Of a stretch of 64,000 nucleotides of DNA, positions 56,959 through 64,000 are shown piece after piece. A program made the translations under genes and the position numbers. Below the pieces are notes generated by a model that saw nothing but the letters and a program-made list of their open reading frames with translations, was not told the origin of the DNA and searched no databases. The stretch is from assembly GCA_902363375.1 (NCBI GenBank), contig CABIZX010000002.1, positions 1-64,000 on the forward strand, read 5' to 3'. Numbering within the stretch: the stretch's first letter is position 1; each line of letters starts with the position of its first letter. This stretch comes from Clostridiaceae bacterium (GTDB lineage: Bacteria; Bacillota; Clostridia; Clostridiales; Clostridiaceae).

Positions 56959-58785
56959 ATGTGCGGAATAGTAGGTTATTTTGGAAAGAGAGAAGCAGCA
57001 CCACTACTAATTGAAGGATTAAGTAAACTAGAGTATAGAGGGTATGACTCAGCTGGAGTATCTATACTAAGTAATAATGAAATTAATCTTACAAAGTGTA
57101 AGGGTAGACTTGCAAATTTAGAAGAGAAATTAGAAGAAAATCCAATTAAAGGACATATAGGTATAGGTCATACTAGATGGGCTACTCATGGTAAGCCATC
57201 TGATTTAAATTCACACCCTCATACCAATGGGGATGGAACTATATCTGTAGTTCATAACGGTATAATAGAGAACTATATGGAGCTTAGAGAATGGCTTATG
57301 GAAAAAGGCTATGAATTTAAGTCAGAAACAGACACTGAGGTAATTCCAAACCTTGTAGATTACTACTATGATGGAGACTTACTAAAGGCTGTAATGGAAG
57401 TTACTAAAAAATTAGAAGGAAGTTATGCTATAGGAGTTATAGCCGCTAATGAGCCAGATAAACTAGTAGCTGTAAGAAATGAAAGTCCATTAATAGTTGG
57501 TCTTGGAGAAGAAGAAAACTTTATTGCTTCAGACATACCAGCTGTATTAAATCAAACAAGAAAAGTTTATCTTTTAGAAGATAAAGAATTTGTTGTTATG
57601 ACTAAGGATGGAATAAAGATATATGACCAAAATGAAAAAGAAGTTAAGAAAGAAGTATTTAATGTAACTTGGGATGCAGATGCTGCTGAAAAAGGTGGAT
57701 ATGATCACTTCATGATGAAGGAAATTCATGAGCAACCAAAGGCTATAAGAGATACTATGACTTCAAGAATTGTTCCTGGTCAACCAATAAAAATTGATGA
57801 TATAACTATAACAAAAGAGCAAATAGAAAAGTTAAACAAGGTATATATAGTAGCGTGTGGAACTGCATACCACGCTGGATTAGTTGGAAAATATATTATT
57901 GAAAAGCTTGCTAGAATACAAGTAGAAGTAGATATAGCATCTGAGTTTAAATATAGAGATCCAATAATAGATGAAAATACTCTTATGATAGTTGTTAGCC
58001 AATCTGGAGAAACAGCAGATACTATGTCAGCTTTAAGACTTGCTAAGAAAAAAGGTGCTAGAGTAATAGCTGTTACTAATGTAGTTGGAAGCTCAGCTTC
58101 AAGAGAAGCAGATGATATATTATACACTTGGGCGGGTCCAGAAATAGCAGTTGCATCAACAAAAGCTTATGTAACTCAATTAATAGCTATGTACACAATT
58201 GCTTTATTCTTTGCAGAACAGAAGGAAACAGTACCTCAAGATGAGATAGAAGCTATTAAAGCTGAAATGCTAGCTCTTCCAGAAAAAGCAGAAGCGGCAC
58301 TTAAATGTGATGATGTAGTTAAAGCTCTAGCAGCAAAAACTTGTGATGAAAAAGACATGTTCTTCTTAGGAAGAGGTCTTGACCATGCTGTAGCAATGGA
58401 AGCATCTTTAAAATTAAAAGAGATATCTTATATTCATTCAGAAGCATATGCTTCTGGAGAGTTAAAGCATGGACCTATAGCTTTAATAGAAGATGGAACA
58501 GTAGTAGTAACAATGGCAACTCAAGAAGAGCTATTTGATAAGACTGTAAGCAATATGAAAGAAGTAATAGCAAGAGGGGCTAGAGTATTTGCAGTAGCTC
58601 AAGAAGGTCATACTGATATAGAAAAATCTGTAGAATCAGCAATATATATACCAAAGGTAATGGATTTATTAGCACCAGTAATAGCTATAATTCCAATGCA
58701 ACTATTCTCTTACTATATGTCAATGGAAAAAGGTTGCGATGTAGATAAGCCAAGAAATCTTGCAAAATCAGTTACTGTTGAATAG
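56959..58785 (+). CDS. glmS: Glutamine-fructose-6-phosphate aminotransferase (isomerising)
   Basis: Makes glucosamine-6-phosphate, the first step to UDP-GlcNAc. It has an N-terminal glutaminase with nucleophile Cys2 (MCGIVGYFG) and the HTRWATHG loop, then two SIS domains (VACGTAYHAGLVGKY, VVSQSGETADTMSALRLAK, AYASGELKHGPIALIE) and the C-terminal DKPRNLAKSVTVE. At 608 residues it is full length. AGGAGGA precedes ATG 56959. Expression is controlled by the ribozyme in its leader. Confidence 0.98.
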   Translation: MCGIVGYFGKREAAPLLIEGLSKLEYRGYDSAGVSILSNNEINLTKCKGRLANLEEKLEENPIKGHIGIGHTRWATHGKPSDLNSHPHTNGDGTISVVHNGIIENYMELREWLMEKGYEFKSETDTEVIPNLVDYYYDGDLLKAVMEVTKKLEGSYAIGVIAANEPDKLVAVRNESPLIVGLGEEENFIASDIPAVLNQTRKVYLLEDKEFVVMTKDGIKIYDQNEKEVKKEVFNVTWDADAAEKGGYDHFMMKEIHEQPKAIRDTMTSRIVPGQPIKIDDITITKEQIEKLNKVYIVACGTAYHAGLVGKYIIEKLARIQVEVDIASEFKYRDPIIDENTLMIVVSQSGETADTMSALRLAKKKGARVIAVTNVVGSSASREADDILYTWAGPEIAVASTKAYVTQLIAMYTIALFFAEQKETVPQDEIEAIKAEMLALPEKAEAALKCDDVVKALAAKTCDEKDMFFLGRGLDHAVAMEASLKLKEISYIHSEAYASGELKHGPIALIEDGTVVVTMATQEELFDKTVSNMKEVIARGARVFAVAQEGHTDIEKSVESAIYIPKVMDLLAPVIAIIPMQLFSYYMSMEKGCDVDKPRNLAKSVTVE

Positions 58786-58856
58786 ATAGTAGATAGAAAA
58801 GTTTAAAAATGTAGTTTTGAAAGAAAGATTGATCTTTTATAATAAAGCATATAAGG

Positions 58857-58889
58857 CTAGACATTTTAATATGAATGTCTAGTTTTTTT
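58857..58889 (+). terminator. Terminator after glmS
   Basis: A 9-bp stem CTAGACATT (58857-58865) with AATGTCTAG (58874-58882) and a run of seven T. Confidence 0.9.
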
Positions 58890-58984
58890 ATTTTATGCAA
58901 AAAATATAGAATAATGTTCAGTAATAGATAGTGTATTAGGTTATGGCAGACACTATATCATCAATAGAGAATCAGACTAATTTA

Positions 58985-59064
58985 TTGACTCTAAAGTATT
59001 TATTTGGTAAAGTTTAAGTATATTATCAAGGAGGTGCTATAGAATGATTATTACTACTTGCTAA
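58985..59064 (+). other. Candidate promoter and six-codon leader ORF
   Basis: TTGACT (58985-58990), 17 nt, TAAAGT (59008-59013) forms a fair promoter. AAGGAGGTG (59028-59036) then precedes ATG 59044, which opens a six-codon frame (Met-Ile-Ile-Thr-Thr-Cys) closed by TAA 59062-59064. At once follows a 9-bp hairpin TTAATTTTT/AAAAATTAA (59065-59087). A strong ribosome binding site on such a short frame suggests a leader peptide or a decayed gene. No longer frame continues from it. Confidence 0.45.
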
Positions 59065-59239
59065 TTAATTTTTACTATAAAAATTAATATTAAAAGAAGG
59101 TTAAATTACCTAGTTTTTTAGGTTTATTTGTTATGCTTCTTTCAAAGTTTTGCAAGTAGAGAATGTGAGATTTATAGTACTAAAATTAAAATATTTGTTT
59201 TACACTTTAATTATTATAATAAACAGAGTTCTTTGCTTC

Positions 59240-59360
59240 AAAGGAAGTTTTTACTCTCATTGAAGCTTAGAAATTGTTATCCAGGGGAGTAGCTGCTCTT
59301 TACTTCAACTTTGAATAAGATGGGAACATTAGAGCGGGTAGTCATCAGATGAACTTAGTT
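59240..59360 (+). promoter_or_regulatory. Candidate yybP-ykoY-like (manganese) riboswitch, apparently without a target gene
   Basis: The segment stands out from AT-rich surroundings. It has GGGGAGTAGC (59284-59293), a stem GCTCT/AGAGC (59295-59299 with 59331-59335), AACATT (59325-59330) and GTCATCA (59341-59347), elements that I associate with yybP-ykoY aptamers. I could not identify a clear closing P1 helix. No transporter gene follows before the terminator at 59500. The identification is tentative. Confidence 0.4.
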
Positions 59361-59499
59361 AAGATTATATTAAATAGGATTATGGAGCTTTCAATATTAT
59401 TTAAGTAATATAAATTGAAATAATTAGAATAATTCTTATGAAATACTTGGAGTTTGTTTAGTATATTTTTGGTGTGTAAGATATTGTAGATATTTTTAG

Positions 59500-59534
59500 G
59501 CTGTAATAGAGCATTGCTTTATTACAGCTTTTTT
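59500..59534 (+). terminator. Terminator before the tandem NTF2-like gene
   Basis: A 9-bp stem GCTGTAATA (59500-59508) with TATTACAGC (59520-59528) and six T. It closes the transcript that would start near 59020. Confidence 0.85.
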
Positions 59535-59619
59535 AGTTTATATAGAGGTAAATACATTTAATATCATTAAATTAGGTTGATAAGACAGAAAGAAATATAG
59601 AAAAGGGGTATGAGGGGAT

Positions 59620-60834
59620 ATGAAAGGCCGAGTAAATAATGAACTAAAAGAAATACTAACTGTATTTAACGAAGGATATACAAAAAGAAATATTAATGAA
59701 ATAGATAATTTTATGGATAAATTATTTGATAAAAATGAAAGGGTAAATGTAATAGGTACTTGCGAGGGTGAGTGGTGTATAGGATATGATGAAGTTAAAG
59801 ATATATTTTTAAGTGACTGGGAATATTGGGGTGATTTAAGAGTTAAAGTAGATGAAGCTAATATAATAGAACTTGGAAATACAGCAATAATTTATACTCC
59901 AGGTACAGTTAAGTATTCTTTTAATAGTAGAAGTGAAACATATACCCGTTACTTAGGATATGTAAAAGACTATTTTGATGAAAACTCTTTTAATGGTAAA
60001 AAGTCTAATAAGGCTAAACTAACAGAAATAAATTGGAAGCTGTGTCACTTGTTAACTCAGAGGGATAGTGTTCAAAGAGATTATCTATGGGATATACGTA
60101 TTTCCTTTGTATTAATTAAAAAAGCAGATAAATGGGTTATAAAGTATATGCAATTTTCTTTCCCTGTAGTGGGTTATTTACCAGAAGTAAGAATTGAAGA
60201 TAGCCCTAACATAGATGAACTTAAGGAAAAAATAGAAAAGCTAGAGACATGTTCTGGTGAAAATAGGACTATAAAAAATGAAATTATAAATCTTATTAAA
60301 AATTTTAATAGGGATTATTTAAGCAAGGATATAGAAGTAGATGATATAGTTAATAGATATTTTATTTCTCATAGCCCATTTGTTGCTAATACCAATAAAG
60401 AGATTTTCATTAGTAAAGAAGAGATTAAGACCTTAATAGAAAATCATAGAGCATATTATGATGAAATAAAGTTAGATAATGAAAATTGTATAGTTGATTT
60501 TAATGAAGATGTAGCTTGGATAATTATAAGAGGTACTATGAAAAAAGTGATTACTGAAGAAAATGCACTTAGAAATACTGTAGATATAATAAAAGATATA
60601 TTTGAAAGGGATTTGAATGATAGAGAGAGACTCTTTAGCATCAGAAATAGAATTGCTGAAACTTTCAAGGAAAATGCTAGAGGTGAGGAATATATTTGGC
60701 CATTTAGATTGGAAGGTGTACTTATTAAAGAAAATAACAATTGGATATTTAAATATCTTCAATTTGCCTTTCCATTTAACTATATTCTTGAAGGAAAGAC
60801 AGAAGCAGCATCTTTAATAGAAGGAAATATTTAA
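59620..60834 (+). CDS. Protein with two SnoaL/NTF2-like domains, unknown function
   Basis: A 404-residue cytoplasmic protein made of two similar halves. Both begin with a helix and an approximately 30-residue stretch (LKEILTVFNEGYTKRNINEIDNFMDKLF; IINLIKNFNRDYLSKDIEVDDIVNRYF). Both continue with VIGTCEGEWCIGYDEV or ISKEEI segments and end with WDIRISFVLIKKADKWVIKYMQFSFPV or WPFRLEGVLIKENNNWIFKYLQFAFPF. This is the cone-shaped alpha+beta fold of nuclear transport factor 2 / SnoaL-like proteins, used for small-molecule binding or hydrolysis. No catalytic residues can be named. Stands alone behind a terminator. Confidence 0.75.
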   Translation: MKGRVNNELKEILTVFNEGYTKRNINEIDNFMDKLFDKNERVNVIGTCEGEWCIGYDEVKDIFLSDWEYWGDLRVKVDEANIIELGNTAIIYTPGTVKYSFNSRSETYTRYLGYVKDYFDENSFNGKKSNKAKLTEINWKLCHLLTQRDSVQRDYLWDIRISFVLIKKADKWVIKYMQFSFPVVGYLPEVRIEDSPNIDELKEKIEKLETCSGENRTIKNEIINLIKNFNRDYLSKDIEVDDIVNRYFISHSPFVANTNKEIFISKEEIKTLIENHRAYYDEIKLDNENCIVDFNEDVAWIIIRGTMKKVITEENALRNTVDIIKDIFERDLNDRERLFSIRNRIAETFKENARGEEYIWPFRLEGVLIKENNNWIFKYLQFAFPFNYILEGKTEAASLIEGNI

Positions 60835-60888
60835 ACTTATTCAATTTACTCAAGATAAAAATTAAGAATTAAATAGATAAAATGAGGG

Positions 60889-61167
60889 GACTTTCGTAAA
60901 ATAAGCGAATCTAAATAAATATTGAATAAGCACCTATATTATTAACGCTCAGCCGTTTCGGAATATTGATTTACTAAAGCATTCATTCAAGGTAAAATCT
61001 ACAACACAACAACTCGTATACGATCAAACAAGTTGTGTTGCTTACGATTTTACCATTCATAAATACTAAGTAAATCTAATATCCCTGCAAATGGCATTCG
61101 CTAACAATAATATTAAAGTGCATCTTCAATACTTTATATAAGATTAGTAATATATTTTACGAAAGTC
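60889..61167. repeat. 279-bp imperfect palindrome with 15-bp perfect ends
   Basis: GACTTTCGTAAAATA (60889-60903) is exactly inverted at 61153-61167. Inner pairs include GGTAAAATC/GATTTTACC (60991-60999 with 61046-61054) and CAACACAAC/GTTGTGTTG (61002-61010 with 61032-61040), and the intervening sequence is also largely complementary. TTTTT follows the right end. It has no coding frame. It could be a MITE-like element or a long structured RNA. Confidence 0.85.
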
Positions 61168-61271
61168 TTTTTCATATAAAACAAAACTTAAAATAATAAA
61201 AAGATTTATATAATTTTATATAGATAATATAAAACTCAATTAAAGGGAACAAATATAATTGGGTGATATAT

Positions 61272-62018
61272 ATGCATAAGTTTATAAACAAAAGATATTT
61301 TATAAAAGTCAACATAATAATAATACTTAGTATTTATTTAATTTTTTTATATCTAGATTTTGCATCTAGGGATTTAAGAAATATATATTCTGTAAATTTA
61401 AAGTACTTAACAATAGTACTTTGTTTTATTCTATCACTATTAATAAATTCTAATGGCCATGATAGAGTAGATACTAGATTGGTTCAAATGTCACGATTTT
61501 TTAATTTAATTGCAGATTATTTTCTTGTAATATCATGTGATTTTGGTATGGGAATTTTTTTCTTTATATTGGTTCAAGTAACTTACATAATAAGGCATAC
61601 TAGAAGCACCAATAGAAAATATAAAAATTTTATATTTTTTATAATTGCACTGACTATTATTCTAGTAATTACATCAAGGATAGAAATACCATCAATAGAA
61701 AAGGGCATAGTCAAGTTAGCAGCTATATATGCAGTACTACTAATAACTAGTCTTTATTGTGCACTAGGGACTATAAGTAGAAGTACATATTCTAAAAATA
61801 CTTCATTTTTAATTGCTTTGGGAATGTTTTTATTTTTTATGTGTGATTTTAATGTAGGAGTTTACAATATATTAAAAGAAAGTAATATAAGTTTCTCAGT
61901 AGGTTATCTAATATGGCTTTTTTATCTTCCGTCACAATTTTTACTTACTTTAAGTGGTTTTGATATAAATTATTTAAAACAGGTTTTTGGAATATATAAT
62001 TATCAATACAATGAATAA
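61272..62018 (+). CDS. Integral membrane protein, possibly YhhN/lysoplasmalogenase family
   Basis: A 248-residue protein with about eight transmembrane helices. The spacing of acidic residues in helices (FNLIADYFLVIS, LGMFLFFMCDFNVGVYNIL, YLIWLFYLPSQFLLTLS) resembles the YhhN/TMEM86 family that cleaves lysoplasmalogens. Plasmalogens are common in clostridia, which would fit. The assignment is tentative. ATG 61272 is just after GGGTGAT; GTG 61263 would add three residues. Confidence 0.5.
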   Translation: MHKFINKRYFIKVNIIIILSIYLIFLYLDFASRDLRNIYSVNLKYLTIVLCFILSLLINSNGHDRVDTRLVQMSRFFNLIADYFLVISCDFGMGIFFFILVQVTYIIRHTRSTNRKYKNFIFFIIALTIILVITSRIEIPSIEKGIVKLAAIYAVLLITSLYCALGTISRSTYSKNTSFLIALGMFLFFMCDFNVGVYNILKESNISFSVGYLIWLFYLPSQFLLTLSGFDINYLKQVFGIYNYQYNE

Positions 62019-62159
62019 AACTTTTTAATACTGCAAAATATAAATAATTAGATAAGGGATAAGGAGTGATGATATGTACGGATAAAGAGAACCAGAAAGA
62101 TGAAAATATTTCATATCAACATGAAATTGAAGAGAGTTTATTTTGCAAAGGAGAAAATT

Positions 62160-63335
62160 ATGCTATTAATTAAAAATGGAAAGATACTAACCATGTCAGG
62201 TAAAAATTATGACAAGGGATGTATTTTAATAGATGGAAAAAAGATTGTAAAGGTAGAAAAGAATATTGATGAAGGTGATAAAGAGATTACTGAAGTAATT
62301 GATGCTAGTAATTGTTGGGTTATGCCAGGAATTATTGAAGCACATAGTCATATAGGAATTACAGAAGAAAGAAAAGGCTTTGAAGGTAATGATTGTAATG
62401 AAATGACTGAGCCAGTGACACCTTATCTTAGAGCTTTGGATGCAATTAATCCTATGGATTCAACTTTCCATAAAGCAATAAGTTCAGGAATTACTGGTGT
62501 AATGGTTGGACCCGGAAGTTCAAATGTGGTGGGAGGACAGTTTGTTTTTATCAAAACCCATGGAAGAGTAATAGATGAAATGGCTATTCTTGAGCCTGCC
62601 GCAATGAAAGTTGCCTTTGGGGAGAATCCAAAATCAAACTATAATAATAAAGACGAGGTTCCAACAACTCGTATGTCTATAGCTGCTCTTTTAAGAGAAG
62701 AATTATTCGATGCAAAACAATATTACAATAGTAAAAAAAGTTCTCAGCAATCAAAAAATGATAATAATAACTTTAGTGAGGAATTTAAAAAAGAATGTTG
62801 GATACCAGTTTTAAATAAAGAAATACCATTAAAAGCACATGTACATAGGGCTGATGATATTTTGACTGCAATTCGAATAGCTAAAGAGTTTGACTTGAAA
62901 ATGACCCTTGATCATTGTACAGAAGGACATTTAATTGCAGAAGAAATAAAAAAATCTGGATTTCCAGCTATAATCGGACCAACATTATCAGTGAGAAATA
63001 AAATAGAGACACAGAATATGGACTTTAAAACAGCAGGTATATTACATAAAGCGGGAGTTAAGGTTGCTATTACTACAGACCATCCAGTTACAAGAATACA
63101 AGATTTGGCTATATGCGCTGGATTTGCAGCAAAGGAAGGACTGGGAATAGAAGAGGGGTTGAAGGCAATTACAATAAATCCAGCTGAAATATGTAATGTA
63201 GCTGATAGAGTTGGAAGTATTGAAGTAGGAAAAGATGCGGATATTGCAATATTTGATGGAAATCCTATGGAGGTATTTACTAAAAATATGTATACTATAA
63301 TTGATGGTGAAATTATATATAAGTTAGAGAATTAA
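62160..63335 (+). CDS. Amidohydrolase-family metal-dependent hydrolase
   Basis: A 391-residue enzyme with an N-terminal beta-sandwich (LLIKNGKILTMSGKNYDKGCILIDGKKIVKVE) and a TIM barrel with the metal motif HxH (His62, His64 in IEAHSHIGI), later HVHRADD, LDHCTEGH and TTDHPVTR histidines/aspartate. It ends with the sandwich strand GKDADIAIFDGNPMEV. It resembles imidazolonepropionase/dihydroorotase-like hydrolases; the substrate is unknown. ATG 62160, 6 nt after AAAGGAG, is preferred over an upstream ATG 62100. Confidence 0.88.
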   Translation: MLLIKNGKILTMSGKNYDKGCILIDGKKIVKVEKNIDEGDKEITEVIDASNCWVMPGIIEAHSHIGITEERKGFEGNDCNEMTEPVTPYLRALDAINPMDSTFHKAISSGITGVMVGPGSSNVVGGQFVFIKTHGRVIDEMAILEPAAMKVAFGENPKSNYNNKDEVPTTRMSIAALLREELFDAKQYYNSKKSSQQSKNDNNNFSEEFKKECWIPVLNKEIPLKAHVHRADDILTAIRIAKEFDLKMTLDHCTEGHLIAEEIKKSGFPAIIGPTLSVRNKIETQNMDFKTAGILHKAGVKVAITTDHPVTRIQDLAICAGFAAKEGLGIEEGLKAITINPAEICNVADRVGSIEVGKDADIAIFDGNPMEVFTKNMYTIIDGEIIYKLEN

Positions 63336-63367
63336 AATTTTAAAAATTAAACAATTTCTTATCATAA

Positions 63368-63412
63368 AAATGGCAATAAACTCAATAATCATTGATTTTA
63401 TTGCCATTTAGT
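63368..63412. terminator. Terminator between convergent genes
   Basis: A long stem AAATGGCAATAAA (63368-63380) with TTTATTGCCATTT (63397-63409), with an inner TCAAT/ATTGA. It can serve both strands. Confidence 0.8.
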
Positions 63413-63417
63413 AGATG

Positions 63418-63534
63418 TTATTTATTGTTGTTTTTGTTTTGATTGTTGTTATTTTGATTATTATTTTGTTTGTTATTTTGATTATTTTTTTGGTTTTGGT
63501 TATTTTTTTGATTTTGATTATTATTGTTTGCCAT
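63418..63534 (-). CDS. 38-residue Asn/Gln/Lys-only small protein
   Basis: On the minus strand AAGGTGGTGAT precedes ATG 63534. The frame reads Met-Ala followed only by Asn, Gln and Lys (start MANNNNQNQKNNQNQKNN) to TAA 63418-63420. It uses AAT/AAC, CAA and AAA without any other codon, and there is a convergent terminator right after it. I do not recognise a family, but a ribosome binding site, a clean frame and a terminator argue that it is expressed. It could be a small spore-associated protein. Confidence 0.6.
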   Translation of the reverse strand: MANNNNQNQKNNQNQKNNQNNKQNNNQNNNNQNKNNNK

Positions 63535-63733
63535 TATGTATCACCACCTTCATAATTTATCATTTGCAAAAAAATATAAAATTATTCATTAAGAAAAATA
63601 GCATTTCAAAATTATATTTAGTTATATAATTATAATAATTCATATTACGAATCAATAGGCATAAAAAAATATTCTCTAAGATATAATAAATTTATAAAAA
63701 ATTATAAATGAAGAAGAGATGGGAGATAAGATT

Positions 63734-64000
63734 ATGAAAAAAACAGTAACATTCATTGAAGCAATAGCAATTGTAGTTGGAATGATAATAGGTTCTGGAA
63801 TATTTCTAAAACCAGGTATCGTGTTTAATGATGCAGGATCTCCTATAATGGGAATACTTGCTTGGATAGTCGGAGGTATTATAACTTTAGCTTCGGCCCT
63901 TACAATTGCAGAGGTAGCCTCATCTATACCAAAGACTGGTGGACTATACGTCTATCTTGAAGAGTTATATGGCGAAGTATGGGGGTTTTTGTTAGGATGG
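63734..64000 (+). CDS. APC-family amino acid permease, N-terminal part (cut by window end)
   Basis: The first 89 residues of a polytopic transporter. MKKTVTFIEAIAIVVGMIIGSGIFLKPG has the TM1 unwound glycine motif (GSGIF) of the amino acid-polyamine-organocation superfamily. Next are ILAWIVGGIITLASALTIAEVASSIPKTGGLYVYLEELYGEVWGFLLGW, the second and third helices. It resembles serine/threonine or LAT-type exchangers. GGGAG stands 8 nt before ATG 63734. The gap before it (63535-63733) shows nothing else. Confidence 0.9.
   Translation, partial: MKKTVTFIEAIAIVVGMIIGSGIFLKPGIVFNDAGSPIMGILAWIVGGIITLASALTIAEVASSIPKTGGLYVYLEELYGEVWGFLLGW

Noticed and set aside
60456..60817. Alternative frames of 66-96 codons inside the NTF2-like gene
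   Set aside because: They lack ribosome binding sites and homology and are fully covered by the main gene.

Overview
This is a low-GC Firmicutes chromosome segment, almost certainly a glutamate-fermenting Clostridium close to C. tetanomorphum, C. cochlearium or C. tetani. The evidence is the clostridial S10-spc-alpha ribosomal superoperon with A/T-ending codons, a complete methylaspartate (glutamate mutase) pathway, butyrate kinase/phosphotransbutyrylase genes, a sporulation/germination amidase and a glmS ribozyme. The methylaspartate ammonia-lyase even keeps the residue numbering of the C. tetanomorphum enzyme (His194, Asp238, Glu273, Asp307, Lys331).

Layout. 1-97 is the 3' end of tuf with its terminator. 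565-16261 is the uninterrupted ribosomal protein superoperon from rpsJ to rplQ, with secY, adk, map, a KOW protein, infA and rpoA embedded, and rpmD (9400) and rpmJ (13281) as very short genes. 16311-19672 holds the ECF vitamin transporter energising module (ecfA1, ecfA2, ecfT) and truA. 19688-20730 is a separate rplM-rpsI operon with a consensus promoter and an L13-type leader. Then come a Na/phosphate symporter preceded by PhoP-box-like repeats and a CwlD-like amidase that may start at ATT.

23590-33685 is a catabolic island: GntR regulator, glutamate mutase S, reactivating protein L and mutase E, methylaspartate ammonia-lyase, a two-subunit class I hydratase (here probably mesaconase) and a three-subunit citrate-lyase-like enzyme (here probably citramalate lyase). 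Together they convert glutamate to acetate plus pyruvate. Further on, 42837-46624 (butyrate kinase, phosphate butyryltransferase, second butyrate kinase, P-loop ATPase) and 46812-49395 (2-oxoacid:ferredoxin oxidoreductase D-A-B-C) supply the oxidative and butyrate-forming end of that fermentation.

Between and after these lie regulatory and envelope genes: an ECF sigma/anti-sigma pair with an ECF-like promoter, a TPR membrane protein, a membrane-anchored unknown on the minus strand, cdaA-cdaR (c-di-AMP synthesis and its regulator), a COG2509-type FAD protein, a YhbE/YhbD/YhbF-like bactofilin cassette with an MFS transporter, glmM, a small XRE/membrane-protein pair, and glmS. cdaA-cdaR and glmM, commonly one operon in Firmicutes, are about 13 kb apart here. 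The right end holds a long AT-rich region with a candidate riboswitch, a tandem NTF2-like protein, a 279-bp imperfect palindrome, a YhhN-like membrane protein, an amidohydrolase, a 38-residue Asn/Gln-rich peptide and the start of an APC permease.

The most unusual sequence features are the glmS ribozyme, whose P1 loop contains two exact-length 70-nt tandem copies of a structured insert; the 279-bp palindrome, whose ends resemble the glmM terminator; and a small membrane-protein gene broken by an in-frame TGA. No rRNA, tRNA, CRISPR array, transposase or phage gene was seen.
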